A DNA stretch of 64,000 bases from JAJXXT01 sp963764465 (GCA_963764465.1 CAVXSO010000006.1:1189601-1253600), one strand, 5' to 3'. Positions 35,956 to 46,005 are shown, numbered from the stretch's first letter. A program made the numbers and translations. The notes: generated by a model from the letters alone, not told the origin.

Positions 35956-36625
35956 GTGCTCTCCTCTCAAGCCGGCGGCTCACGTGCGACAGACTGAAAC
36001 AGATGACGAAATAGATGGCCGCGGCAGTGCCGTAGACGCGCAGCGGGGCAAAAGTCGCGGCGCTGATGATTTGGCTGGCCCGCGTGAGTTCGATAAATCC
36101 GATAAGCGCGGTGAGCGACGTGTCTTTTGCCAACTGGATGACAAACCCTACCGTTGGCGCGACAGCGATACGGAAGGCCTGCGGCAGCACCACATGAGTC
36201 AGTTGCTGACGATAGGAAAGCCCCAGCGTGGCGCCCGCTTCCCATTGCCGCGGCGACACCGACTGCAGGCTGCCCCGCCAGATCTCCCCGAAGAATGCGG
36301 AAGCGTACATCGACAGCGACAGTGCTGCCGCAATCCAGGCCCCGACCTGGATGTGCAGCAGCGGCAGGCCGAAGAAGAAAACGAAGAGCTGTCCGAGCAA
36401 CGGAGTGCCCTGGATGAGATTGATATAGGCAATCCCCAGCCAGTTGGCGGGGCGGAACGCCGCGATCCGCAGCACGGCGACGACGACGCCGAGAAGGCCT
36501 CCACCGAGCATTGCTATGAGCGTCAGGAGCACTGTCCAACGCGTCGCCACTAGCAAATAAACAACGTCGCTGGCACTGAACTCGCGGATCACGCGCGCGG
36601 CCTCCTGACGAAGACCAGCCACCAT
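35942..36625 (-). CDS. Amino acid ABC transporter permease
   Basis: A 227-residue inner-membrane subunit of the HisMQ type with about five membrane segments. The ATPase-contact EAA loop is QWEAGATLGLSYRQQLTHVV (about 127-146). Overlaps both neighbours on the strand (37 bases with the upstream permease, 14 with the ATPase). Works as a heterodimer with the other permease. Confidence 0.9.
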   Translation of the reverse strand: MVAGLRQEAARVIREFSASDVVYLLVATRWTVLLTLIAMLGGGLLGVVVAVLRIAAFRPANWLGIAYINLIQGTPLLGQLFVFFFGLPLLHIQVGAWIAAALSLSMYASAFFGEIWRGSLQSVSPRQWEAGATLGLSYRQQLTHVVLPQAFRIAVAPTVGFVIQLAKDTSLTALIGFIELTRASQIISAATFAPLRVYGTAAAIYFVICFSLSHVSRRLERRAHAAR

Positions 36626-37260
36626 ACGGCCGCGAACAGTCCACGGAACGTTAGAGTGAGAACCAGATAGGTCACGGTGATGAGCGAATAGGCCTCGAAG
36701 GAGCGGTAGGTCCGCGAGTCGATGTAGGCAGCCTGGTTGAAGAGTTCGGTCACGCCAATCGAAGAGACGACACTGGTCGCGAGCAGCAGCAGCACGAATT
36801 GGCTGGTGAGTGCCGGATAGATTGCTTTGATCGCCTGGAACAGCACGACGCGCCGGAACGTCTGAGAAGCCGTGAGGCCGAGCGAGAGGCCAGCCTCAAT
36901 CTGGCTAACGCGGATCGAATCAAGACCCGCCCTCAGGATCTCGCCGCAATAGGCTCCAAGGTTGATCGAGAGCCCGATGATGGCGGCGGAATTGGCGTTC
37001 AGCCGGATGCCAACTCTCGGCAACCCGAAGAAAACGATGAAGAGTTGGATCAGTAACGGCGTATTGCGGATTGCCTCGACATACACGCGCACGGGAGCGC
37101 GAACGGCGGCGCTTTTGTTCGTGCTCGCCAACGCAACGAAGAGACCGATGACAAGGCCAATCAGCATTGTTGCAGCCGAAAGCTGCAACGTCAGGATTAC
37201 GCCCCCGATGATGTCACCAGTGTATGGCAGGAGCGCACCAAATCTGAAATTGTAATCCAT
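36589..37260 (-). CDS. Amino acid ABC transporter permease
   Basis: A 223-residue HisMQ-type membrane subunit. EAIRNTPLLIQLFIVFFGLP and the EAA loop QIEAGLSLGLTASQTFRRVV are typical. It is the first gene of the operon permease-permease-ATPase-binding protein-deacylase, divergent from the IclR regulator. Confidence 0.9.
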   Translation of the reverse strand: MDYNFRFGALLPYTGDIIGGVILTLQLSAATMLIGLVIGLFVALASTNKSAAVRAPVRVYVEAIRNTPLLIQLFIVFFGLPRVGIRLNANSAAIIGLSINLGAYCGEILRAGLDSIRVSQIEAGLSLGLTASQTFRRVVLFQAIKAIYPALTSQFVLLLLATSVVSSIGVTELFNQAAYIDSRTYRSFEAYSLITVTYLVLTLTFRGLFAAVWWLVFVRRPRA

Positions 37261-37339
37261 TGATGCAGCGGCGCCCCTTCCCCCTCAGCCTAGATGCACT
37301 AAAATCTCACCCCATCATCTGAACGCGACGCTAGCCGCG

Positions 37340-37353
37340 CTTCATATGTGAAG
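37340..37353. promoter_or_regulatory. Candidate IclR operator between the divergent genes
   Basis: CTTCA-TATG-TGAAG is a 14-base inverted repeat lying 22 bases before the IclR-type start and in the 114-base divergent region with the ABC operon. IclR-family proteins bind palindromes of this size and often repress or activate divergent genes. Binding is inferred only from position. Confidence 0.4.
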
Positions 37354-37374
37354 TGAATAATTATTGGTGAAACT

Positions 37375-38162
37375 ATGGCTGATGACAAAGCTGGTTACAG
37401 CGCGCCGGCGTTGGAGAAGGGGCTAGATATCCTTGAGCTTCTCGCCCGAGTGGGGCGGCCCTTGGGCACACGGCAGATTGCCGAAGAACTCGGCAGGTCG
37501 AAGAACGAGATCTTCCGCATGGTCCACGTGCTGCTCGAGCGCCACTATCTGCAGCGCGAGCAGGGAACAGACGATCTGATGCTGTCGAACAAGCTATTCG
37601 GACTCGGCATGCAGACCACGCGCGCGCGTGATCTGGTCAGTGTTGCGGCACCCATCGTTGAGCGCTTTGCCAACGAGGTACATCAGGCCGCTCACTTGGT
37701 CGTCGCCCATCGCGGCGAGACAGTCGTCATTGCGGCCGCCTCGGGCGGCGCCGACATGAATTTCTCTCTAAGCTAGGCTATCGCCGGCCGCTTGCAGACG
37801 CCCATTCCGGCTTGGTGCTTATGGCATTTCAGCCTGGTCCGGCGCGGCGGCAGATGATAGCCGAGTGTCTGACACTGATGCTCGAGCCCCCCGATCCCAC
37901 AACTCTCGACGCTGAGCTCGAAGCTGTCCGCAAGCGCGGCGCAATGATCCATGAGAGCCGCGACATCATCGGAGTCACTGACGTCGCCTGTCCGATCTTG
38001 CTCGCTGATGGCCGCGCGGTCGCCTGCGTGACGGTGGCGGCGGTAAGCCGCCGTAGTAATCCGCCGAACTTTGAGGCCATGCTCGATCGGCTGAAGCTTG
38101 CCTGCGCCGAGATTGCCCGCGAGCTCGGCGCATACACCCCGCTCGGCGGCACAACAGAATGA
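37375..38162 (+). CDS. IclR-family transcriptional regulator, one frameshift
   Basis: N-terminal winged helix (ALEKGLDILELLARVGRPLG; IAEELGRSKNEIFRMVHVLL) and C-terminal ligand-sensing domain. The frame ends at MNFSLS (about 37773) and resumes as LGYRRPLADAHSGLVLMAFQ in another frame; one missing base near 37770 (AAG read as AG) restores about 262 residues, the normal length. It is divergent from the amino acid ABC operon and probably controls it. A sequence error is more likely than a true pseudogene. Confidence 0.85.
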
Positions 38163-38166
38163 TTCC

Positions 38167-39325
38167 CTAGCGTCCCAGTATCAACTCGCGCGGAAATGCC
38201 GAGAGTAGCTCAGCACCGGATTGGGTCACCAGCACGTTATCGATGATTTGGGCACCCAGACCCTCCTCCCCGATAAAGACGGGCGGTTCGACAGTCACGA
38301 CCATTCCGCTTCTGAGCACATGCGGGCTACCGTCGATCATCTGCAGCGTCTCTGCCCAGCTCGGCGGGAAACCCGGAGCCAGGCCGTAGCCCGAGAGGTG
38401 AACCCTGTACGGCTCGAGACCAGCATCAACGATGACAGCGCGCGCCGCTTCGTGCGCGATCACTGCGGGCACTCCGTCACGAATGATCGCGATCATTGCA
38501 TCGGAAGCACGGCGGACGACCCCGTAGAGCTCGAGCATTCGCGGGGTCGGTTGGCCAAGCACGAATTGTCGTCCAAGCGTCGAGGTGTAGCGTCGAACTG
38601 CTGCTCCAAACTCGACATTCCCAAAATCTCCGGACTGGAGGGCTCGTGTCGTGGGCGCCCCATGGCTGAATGCACTGCGCGGCCCGGAAACGAGATTGAT
38701 TGGGCTCGCGGCAATTCCGCTGCCTCCCGCGAGCAGCGAACTCGTAGATGCGCCCAGCCAGCTCCAGCTCGGTCTTGCCCGATCTCAAATTGACTTCAAA
38801 TTCCGCCATGGCTGCATCGGCGAGGCGGGCCGCCTCTCGTATATAGCCAATTTCGGTCGCCGACTTCACCAACTTCAGATCGGCGACCAGCGATGTGGCG
38901 TCCTCAACGTTTGCCCGGCCGAGGAGCTCGACCAAGGTCAGATACTGATATGGATGAAGATAGAAGCCAGGGACCTCTAGCCCCACGCGCGATCCAACGA
39001 CACCAAGCCTGCGGATCACAGGCTCCAACGCACGGATGGGATCGTCGCTGACACCGCCGCCCCAACCGACGACCTCGTCCGTTATTGAGTCCGCTTCCAG
39101 CTCATTTACCTCGCCCGCGCGCACGAATGCTGTCAACGGTTGGTTGCCGGCACCAATAAGCAGACACTGAAACTCCTGATAGCTCTTGGCGTCGCTCCCC
39201 GTCAGCCAATGTATCGATGTAGGATGGATAGCAACGAGCCAGTCGAGATGCCTGGACGCCATCTCCGCTCGCACCCGACTCAGGCGATCGTCGAATTCCC
39301 AGGCTGCAAAGTCGTGCTTCGACAT
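38167..39325 (-). CDS. M24-family hydrolase (DoeA/EutD-like), one frameshift
   Basis: About 386 residues with the creatinase-type N domain and a pita-bread C domain. The frame shifts near 38736-38741: EFAA is followed in the next frame by LLAGGSGIAASPINLVSGP, then a third part ends at ELILGR. Where metal-dependent M24 enzymes have an aspartate in DxG, the text reads NVEFGAAVRRYT, so a metal ligand is replaced by glutamate. Ectoine hydrolase DoeA/EutD is known for such a site. Together with the DoeB-like deacylase nearby this suggests ectoine-type ring opening, but a different cyclic amide or peptide is possible. Confidence 0.75.
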
Positions 39326-39391
39326 CAGCGCTCCTTAGTGCTGAATGCGCCGCAAGCCGCCGGAAGGCCCCTCCCGCCTTTGATGTGCCGC

Positions 39392-40361
39392 TCAGCCACC
39401 GAAGACCTCGCGGTAGACACGCAACCAATTGCCGTGCGTGATCTTTGCAACCTCTTCGGTATTGAATCCCGAACGGCCAAGGGCGGCCGTCACCGCGCCG
39501 ATGCCATCGACGGGGCGGAGCCAGTCCGCCTTCGGAACGATCACCGGGCCGCCGGCCTTGCCCGCGCCGGGGTCCTCGCCGCGAGTCCAGCGGCCCTTGC
39601 GCATCCAGTCATAGTCCGCGAGGGTGAAGTTGTGGCTGTAGTCGGTTCCGATGCCGACATGGTTGATGCCCATCAGATCGACTGTCCGCTTCACCAACTC
39701 GCACCAGGCATCGGCGGAACTGCAGAAATAATCACCGGTGATGTTGCGGTAGGCGGCACAACCCATCACGCCGCCATTGTCGCGCAGCGCCATCAGCACG
39801 TCGTCGGGCTTGTTGCGTGCGTGCGCGAACACCGAGTTCGCGTTGGCGTGGGTGATCGCGACCGGCCTCTCGGAGTGGCGGATGGCATCGAGCGAGGTGC
39901 GGTTGCCAACATGCGACAGGTCGATCAGCATGCCACAGCAATTCATCTCCCGCACCACCTCGCGGCCAAAACGCGCGAGGCCGGAATCGTTGGGTTCGTA
40001 GCAGCTGCCGCCGACGCCGTTCTGGTTGTTGTAGGTGAGCTGGACGACGCGCACCCCCATCTGGGCGAAAAGCTCAACGAAGCGGAGCCGGCCGCCCAGC
40101 AGTTCGGTGTTCTGCGAGCCCAGCAGCAGCGCCATGCGCCCGTCCGCCTGCGCCGCCTCGATCTCCGCCACGTTGCGCACGATCCCGACGATGTCGGCGT
40201 TGGCACGTTCGAGATCTCGGGTAATTCGCAAGCTTGTCCATGGTCTCGACCGGCCCTTCCCAAAACCCGGCGGTGACCGTGACGCAGCCGACATCGCCGC
40301 GGCGAAGCGCCTCGAAAACTTCGCGCGAGAAATACTCGCACTGCAAGCCGTCAACGATCAT
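39392..40361 (-). CDS. Membrane dipeptidase (M19 family), one frameshift
   Basis: Renal-dipeptidase-like metalloenzyme that hydrolyses dipeptides. It begins MIVDGLQCEYFSREVFEALR; a frame change lies near 40215-40232, after MDKL, and the rest (LTYNNQNGVGGSCYE, LIDLSHVGNRTSLDAI, GTDYSHNF) is continuous to the end. LSHVG and ITHANA contribute metal ligands. Combined length is about 323 residues, normal for the family. It follows the LacI gene by 73 bases and precedes the M24 gene by 66 bases on the same strand. Confidence 0.8.
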
Positions 40362-40434
40362 GCTCGGTGTTCCTTTCCGTAGGGCGGTGTTGTTGCGGCG
40401 GGGCGCGATCGCCTCGCCGTGTCACGCGGGTCGT

Positions 40435-41421
40435 TCATGCGGATTTCCGCAGAATGATGTCGCGGGCGATCGGGCGCGTATCCGGCGCGCCACCGCCCAG
40501 GATGCTGCTGATCCGCGCGGCGACGATGTCGGGCCTGGCGCTCACGGTGCTGAGGGAGGGATGCAGGTGCGCGCCCCAGTCGAGATTGCCGAAACCCATG
40601 ACGGCGACATCCTCGGGGACACGCAGGCCACGTTCCTGGAGCGCGCCGATGGCGCCGAGCGCGATTTCGTCGCTGCCCGCGAGCACGGACCCGAACGAGA
40701 CGTTCCGGGCCAGTTTTGCCGCCACGGTGTCATGACCCGCAGCGTAACGGAACGACGCGTCCCAGACCAGCCGCGAGCGCTGGTTGAAGCCGGCCGCGTT
40801 CATGGCATCGCAATAGCCGCGGTAGCGCTCCGTGCCCGTAACGGAGCCCTTAATACGGCCGATATAGGCGACGCGGCCACCACGTTTTCCGAGCAGGTAG
40901 CTGGTCGCGCGCGCCGCGGCGGCACGCTCCTCGTGAACGATCGAAACGATGCCGCTGGCGTGCAGCGCCGGACCAAGGGAGAACACCGTCGTGCCGGTGT
41001 CCGCGAGGCTGCGCAGCCGGGGCACGATGCGCGCGAGCGGCAGCACATCTGTCGTCGCGATGGCGATGGCGCGCAGGCGCAGCGTGTCGGCGCGGTTGAG
41101 AATCTGCTCCAGCCGGGCGGCGCTGTGGCTGAGATTGTAGAGCAGTACGTCGAGACCGATATCGCCAAGGGCACTTTGCAGATGTCGCGTAAGGGTCGCG
41201 TAGAGCCCCTGCTCGATGTCGCCGACGAGGAGCGCAACCAGGTTGCCGCGGCCCCGGCGCAAGCCCTGGGCCAGCGAGTTTGGCTGGAAGTCGCACTCCT
41301 TCACCACCGCCAGCACACGCTCACGCATCGCCTCGGAAACCGTGGTGTGACCGCTGAGCACGCGCGACACGGTGGCGATGGAAACGCCGGCACGGCGCGC
41401 AACGTCCACGACCGTGGCCAT
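40435..41421 (-). CDS. LacI-family transcriptional regulator
   Basis: A 328-residue regulator. The N-terminal HTH (TVVDVARRAGVSIATVSRVL) and hinge are typical, followed by a periplasmic-binding-type effector domain. It lies 44 bases after the amidohydrolase at the end of the transporter operon. A LacI-type operator (46903-46916) lies upstream of the first gene of that operon, so autoregulation through the long transcript is plausible. The effector is unknown. Confidence 0.93.
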   Translation of the reverse strand: MATVVDVARRAGVSIATVSRVLSGHTTVSEAMRERVLAVVKECDFQPNSLAQGLRRGRGNLVALLVGDIEQGLYATLTRHLQSALGDIGLDVLLYNLSHSAARLEQILNRADTLRLRAIAIATTDVLPLARIVPRLRSLADTGTTVFSLGPALHASGIVSIVHEERAAAARATSYLLGKRGGRVAYIGRIKGSVTGTERYRGYCDAMNAAGFNQRSRLVWDASFRYAAGHDTVAAKLARNVSFGSVLAGSDEIALGAIGALQERGLRVPEDVAVMGFGNLDWGAHLHPSLSTVSARPDIVAARISSILGGGAPDTRPIARDIILRKSA

Positions 41422-41465
41422 GTTGTCTCTTACGATTCCGGAACGATGCGGCTAGCTCTCATGGC

Positions 41466-42464
41466 TCAGGCTTTTCCGCCATCCTGGCCACCGGTGCCGA
41501 CACAAAGCAGCCGCCTTCCGTTGTCGAGCATGATCTGCCGCCGCAGCGCTGGGTCCACATCGGCGAGCTGCGCCCTAGGGTCGGGCAGGCCCATGCCGAA
41601 GGGCCAGTCCGACCCGAAATAGATATGATCCGCGCCGTGGATGGCGGCGGCGAGGTTTAGGGCGGCGGCGTCGTGGGCGATGCAGTCCACGCAGAAATGG
41701 CGGAACGCCTGGCGCGCCGGTAGGGCGCCGGTGTTGGCACCCGGGCGGGAGGTGAGCTGCCCGCGCTCCAGCCGGCCGGCGACCATGGCGCTGGCGCCGC
41801 CGGCATGAGCGAGGCAGATGGTCATGCGGGTGTGGCGCTCGACGATGCCCGACATCGCGAGATGGGCGGCAGCGAGTGCGGTCTCGGTCGGGCTGCCGAG
41901 CAGGTTGTGCAGGTAGAAACGGTCCAGCCGCGGATCGCAGCCCTTGCAGGGATGGAGGAAGAGAAACGCGGCGCGGGCGTCGAGCGCGGCCCAGAGCGGC
42001 GCGTAGGCTTCGTCCGATAGCATCACCTGACGGAGCGCCGAGCCCGCGGCCATCGCGAAGCGCGGGAGCGTGCGCTGCTTGACGATCGCGACGGCGACCT
42101 CGGGAGCCTGGACCGGCAGGTGGTAGAGGGGGGCGAGGCGATCGGGATAGGCGCTGGCGACGGCGTCCAGCCCATCATTGGCGTAGTCGGCCCAGGCGCG
42201 CGCGGCCGCGCCGTCCTGTTGCTGGCGGTAGAGCGTGGGGGGAATGGAGATCCAGGCGCGCTCGACGCGGTGCTGGTCCATCCACGCAACCAGCGCCTCG
42301 GGCCGGGAGGCGGGCTCGAGCCCGATCGCGACGCCATCCACGGCGAGGCGGCCCGGCGCGCACTCCACGCCCGGCATGGCGGCGAGGCAGGCTTCGCGCA
42401 GCGGTACGATGTGCGCGTGCACGTCGAGGGAAATGCGGTCGTCGGAGCCAGCTTCGTCGGTCAC
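41466..42464 (-). CDS. Amidohydrolase family protein (ACMSD-like)
   Basis: A 332-residue TIM-barrel metal hydrolase or decarboxylase of the amidohydrolase 2 group. The N-terminal metal motif is DVHAHIV (residues about 14-20), and further ligands are expected in FLHPCKG, LAHAGG and YFGSDWPFG. The GTG start at 42464 is supported by TTGGAG; the frame is open upstream into the neighbour. The substrate is probably an aromatic or cyclic carboxylate taken up by the adjacent ABC system. Confidence 0.85.
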   Translation of the reverse strand: MTDEAGSDDRISLDVHAHIVPLREACLAAMPGVECAPGRLAVDGVAIGLEPASRPEALVAWMDQHRVERAWISIPPTLYRQQQDGAAARAWADYANDGLDAVASAYPDRLAPLYHLPVQAPEVAVAIVKQRTLPRFAMAAGSALRQVMLSDEAYAPLWAALDARAAFLFLHPCKGCDPRLDRFYLHNLLGSPTETALAAAHLAMSGIVERHTRMTICLAHAGGASAMVAGRLERGQLTSRPGANTGALPARQAFRHFCVDCIAHDAAALNLAAAIHGADHIYFGSDWPFGMGLPDPRAQLADVDPALRRQIMLDNGRRLLCVGTGGQDGGKA

Positions 42465-42504
42465 CGGGAAACTCCAAGAGGAGGTGGAGAGGGAGCGCAG
42501 CGGA

Positions 42505-44154
42505 TCACGCGGTGGCGGGTTGGCGCAGTTCGCCGGTGCGAAGATCCTGCAGCACTGCCTGGCTGGCGTTATGGCCGGCAATACCGGAGACGTAATTGCC
42601 GGGCCAGGTGCCGTTGCCGCTGAGGTAGAGACCCCGCGTCGGTGTGCGATAGGCGTGCAGGCCCGGCAGCGGACGCATCCAGAACATGTTCCAAGGCAGC
42701 GCATCGCCATGGGTGATGTTGGCCTCGACCAAGCCGAACTCCGCCTCGAACTGCGTCGGGTCGATGCAGCGGTAATCGATGATCTGGTTCGGCAGGTCAG
42801 GCATGTATTCGGCGAGCTTGGCGATGCACCGCTTTGCCCACATGTCGCGGACGGCGGACCAGTCGCCGTCGCGCAGATGATACGGTGCGTTACCGATATT
42901 CAGGCTCAGCACGTGCCGGCCGGGGGGAGCGAGCTCCGGCGAGGTCATTGACGGGCAGAGGCCCCAGATGACGGGCTTGTCGGACAGGCGGCCCTGGATC
43001 ATGTCGCCATGCGCTTCCTCCAGGTAGTCGATGTCGGGCGCGATGCGGAGTTGCGCGGTGGCGAGCAGCCGCGCCTGGGCGTCATCCTCCGCCGCGGCGT
43101 AGCGGGGCATGCCGTCCAGTGCGAGGACGATCTTGAAGGCGCGCCCGCGCATCGGCCGCCGGGCCATGCGATCGCCCAGATCCTTCCAGTCTGGATCGTC
43201 CTGCATCAGGTCGACCACCGTGGTGCGCGGGTTAAGGGCCGCGATGACGACGGGGGCCTCGATCTCCTCGCCAGTGTCGGTGACGACGCCGCGGACCGAA
43301 CCACCGCGGGTGAGGATGCGCGCCACCGGGGTCGCGAGCCGTACTACGCCGCCGCGCTGGCGCAGGCTGTCCGCCATGGCGCGCACGATGGCACCCATGC
43401 CTCCCGCCGGGAGGCCGGTCGAGCCGCGCAGCGGCATGCGGCGGGGGTCGTAATCCGCCGCCTGGCGCGCCGAGGCAAGCGAGAGCGGGCGGATCAGGAG
43501 ATTGATCGGGGTTCCCGGCGTCGATGGCATGACCTGGCCGCCCACGACCGCGAGCGGCGCGATCAGTGCCATGGTTTCGGGCGCAAGACCAAATTCCCGC
43601 ATCAGGTCGCGGGCGCTGCCGAAGAAGATGCGCGCGAAAGCCTCCTGGTCGTGCAGTGAGGTCAGGTTGCGCACTAGGCGCTGCAGATCCGGCGGCGGCT
43701 CGAACAGCGAGATGCCGAGACGGTCCGCGAAGTCCTGGAGATAGGCGAAAAAGGCGTCGTAGCGCCTAGCCTCGCCCGGCGCGAAACGCTCAAGCTGTTC
43801 GGCATTGCGCTGCGGGTCGCGCCAGCCGATGTAGAGCCTTCCGTCGTGCAGCGGGTGCACCAGGGTAGGGTCCGGGCGGACGAACCGCAGCCCATGCCGC
43901 TCCAGCTCCAGGTCCTGCACGATCTTCGGCTCGAGCGAGCCGGGCGAGTTCGTGATGGTCGAGAAATAGCCAGGCATGAACTCGAGCGTCGCCATCGGAC
44001 CACCCAGCCGCTCGGTCCGCTCGATGACCAGGACACGCAAGCCGGAGCCGGCGAGATAGCCAGCGGCAACCAGGCCGTTATGTCCGCCGCCCAGGACGAT
44101 CGCATCCCAGGCGCCGGCCACCTGCCTGTTGTCGAGCGTCGTCAATTCGTTCAC
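42505..44154 (-). CDS. FAD-dependent oxidoreductase (phytoene desaturase/NAD(P)-type)
   Basis: A 549-residue flavoprotein. The dinucleotide motif DAIVLGGGHNGLVAAGYLA is at about residue 17, and the C-terminal FAD motif GLYLSGNGTWPGNYVSGIAG closes the fold. It resembles phytoene dehydrogenase-related proteins of unknown substrate found in catabolic operons. The GTG start overlaps the stop of the upstream binding-protein gene (GTGA), and the amidohydrolase follows, so both probably act on the transported compound. Confidence 0.85.
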   Translation of the reverse strand: MNELTTLDNRQVAGAWDAIVLGGGHNGLVAAGYLAGSGLRVLVIERTERLGGPMATLEFMPGYFSTITNSPGSLEPKIVQDLELERHGLRFVRPDPTLVHPLHDGRLYIGWRDPQRNAEQLERFAPGEARRYDAFFAYLQDFADRLGISLFEPPPDLQRLVRNLTSLHDQEAFARIFFGSARDLMREFGLAPETMALIAPLAVVGGQVMPSTPGTPINLLIRPLSLASARQAADYDPRRMPLRGSTGLPAGGMGAIVRAMADSLRQRGGVVRLATPVARILTRGGSVRGVVTDTGEEIEAPVVIAALNPRTTVVDLMQDDPDWKDLGDRMARRPMRGRAFKIVLALDGMPRYAAAEDDAQARLLATAQLRIAPDIDYLEEAHGDMIQGRLSDKPVIWGLCPSMTSPELAPPGRHVLSLNIGNAPYHLRDGDWSAVRDMWAKRCIAKLAEYMPDLPNQIIDYRCIDPTQFEAEFGLVEANITHGDALPWNMFWMRPLPGLHAYRTPTRGLYLSGNGTWPGNYVSGIAGHNASQAVLQDLRTGELRQPATA

Positions 44155-45140
44155 TTCGGAAGCAGCGCGTTCGTGTAGTAGTCGCTCACCGGCCGGTTGG
44201 AGCTGATTTCGTTGACGGACTTGAGAATGGAGACGAGGCGGTCCCATTCCGTGGCGCTTTGCTGTCCCCAGCTCGGGTCCATGGGGGGCGTGGACAGCGC
44301 CATCACACCCTGGATGTAATCGGCGCAGCGATCGACGGAGCCCGCCAGATGCACCTGCGTCTGCATGAACGCGCAGGCCGCTTTGGGGTCCTTCGCCTCG
44401 TCGATGAAGCCGCGCCGCGTGGCGGCAAGAAACTTGGTGACGTCATCGGGATGCGCCTTGATGAAGGCATCGTTGACGGCGAAGCCGAAGCCGATCAGGG
44501 GTACGCCGTTCTTCGATAGCAGCAATGTTTCCGGCTGCTGGCCGGTGGCGCGGACATAGGCGTCGAACGCCGGCGCGTCGCCGCTGACCACATCGATGCT
44601 GCCCGAGAATAGCGCCGCCGTCTTGGCTGAGGCGTCGAGCGAGATGATGTTGAGCTTGTCGAGCGGGATATGGTTCTCGCGGGTGAAGATCTTGAGGCTC
44701 AGCTCGTCCGAACCGCCTGGCGTGCTGCCGATCTTGGGGCCGATCAGCGATTGGGGACCGGTGAGCGTGACATGGCCCTTGATACCAACGAAGGAGGCGC
44801 TGGACTGGTGCTGATAGATCCCCACCACCTTGATCGGCGCGCCCTTGCCGATGACCTGGGCGGCGTTGGTGATGTTGAGGTGCGCGATGTCGAAGCTGCC
44901 CTGGCCCAGGATGATGGCGGTGGTAGCGGAGCCCCGCCCCTGCTCGATGTCGACGTCGAGCCCGGCGTCCTTGTAGTAGCCGCGCGCCTTCGCGATCAGG
45001 AAGGCGGCATGGTAGGGCAGCCATGACCAGTCGAGCAGCAGGCGCACGCGGTCCTGCGCCTGCGCGGCCGGGCCGCCCAGCAGAACGCCGAGCGCGACGG
45101 CGCCCGCCAGAGCGGCCTTGTTCCTCACCCGTCCCAGCAT
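44151..45140 (-). CDS. ABC transporter substrate-binding protein (NMT1/SsuA-like)
   Basis: A 329-residue periplasmic protein with a signal peptide ending AAQAQD (about residue 28). RVRLLLDWSWLPYHAAFLIA and GYYKDAGLDVDI are typical of the NMT1/THI5 group, which binds pyrimidine precursors, sulfonates or aromatics. GGAGGG precedes the start. Third gene of the ATPase-permease-binding protein set. Confidence 0.88.
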   Translation of the reverse strand: MLGRVRNKAALAGAVALGVLLGGPAAQAQDRVRLLLDWSWLPYHAAFLIAKARGYYKDAGLDVDIEQGRGSATTAIILGQGSFDIAHLNITNAAQVIGKGAPIKVVGIYQHQSSASFVGIKGHVTLTGPQSLIGPKIGSTPGGSDELSLKIFTRENHIPLDKLNIISLDASAKTAALFSGSIDVVSGDAPAFDAYVRATGQQPETLLLSKNGVPLIGFGFAVNDAFIKAHPDDVTKFLAATRRGFIDEAKDPKAACAFMQTQVHLAGSVDRCADYIQGVMALSTPPMDPSWGQQSATEWDRLVSILKSVNEISSNRPVSDYYTNALLPK

Positions 45141-45186
45141 CGTGATACCCTCCCCCTATGTTGGCGTGACCAGTGTGTTCGTGACG

Positions 45187-46005
45187 TCAGGCGATGTTAC
45201 GGTCGCTGCCGCGTTGGCTCGCGTGCCAGGGGAGCGAGCGGCGCTCGACCCATTCCGCGAATTTCCAAATCAGGACGCCGAAGACCGAGAAGACGGCGAC
45301 CGCCGCGAACGCCAGCGGCGTTTCCATGTCACCCACGGATTCCACGAGCAGGTGGCCGAGGCCGCGATTGGAGGCGACAAACTCGCCGATCACGGCACCC
45401 ACCGGTGCCAGGGTGACGGAGAGCTTGATGCCGGTGAAGATGCTCGGCAGCGCGCCGGGAAGACGAATCTTGACGAGGCTCTGCCATGGCGTGGCGCGCA
45501 TTGAGCGGACCATCTGCAGCAGCTCGGGGTCCGCCCCGCGCAGCCCGGCGATCGTGTTCACCACGATCGGGAAGAAGGTGAAGGTAACAACGAAGAAGAT
45601 CTCGCTGCGCATGCCGAAGCCGAACCAGATCAGGAAGAGTGGCGCGACGACCACCTTAGGGACGGCGTGGGCGACGACGAGCCAGGGCGTCAGCATCCGG
45701 TCAAGGGTGCGCGACACCGCGACCAAGGCGCCCGCGACGACGCCGAGCACGAGGGAGATCGTGAAGCCCATCGCCGAGGCCGCGATAGTGACGCCGAGCT
45801 CGGACATTAGCAGCCCGAAATTGCCGATCAGCGCCGAGAGCACAAGCGACGGCGGCGGGAAGACATAGGTAGGCAGGCGGGTGGCGCGCGCCGCCAACTC
45901 CCAGGCGGCGATGCCGACGGCGAAGCTGAGCAGCGGCGGTAGCAGGTTACCGCCGAGCCGGCGCATGGCGCGCGGGCGAGTGACGGCGGGGATCGTGGCG
46001 CTCAT
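45187..46005 (-). CDS. ABC transporter permease (SsuC/TauC type)
   Basis: A 272-residue membrane subunit with about six hydrophobic segments and a BPD-type EAA loop (LLQMVRSMRATPWQSLVKIR). The start overlaps the upstream ATPase stop by four bases. It forms the channel for the NMT1-type binding protein. Confidence 0.9.
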   Translation of the reverse strand: MSATIPAVTRPRAMRRLGGNLLPPLLSFAVGIAAWELAARATRLPTYVFPPPSLVLSALIGNFGLLMSELGVTIAASAMGFTISLVLGVVAGALVAVSRTLDRMLTPWLVVAHAVPKVVVAPLFLIWFGFGMRSEIFFVVTFTFFPIVVNTIAGLRGADPELLQMVRSMRATPWQSLVKIRLPGALPSIFTGIKLSVTLAPVGAVIGEFVASNRGLGHLLVESVGDMETPLAFAAVAVFSVFGVLIWKFAEWVERRSLPWHASQRGSDRNIA

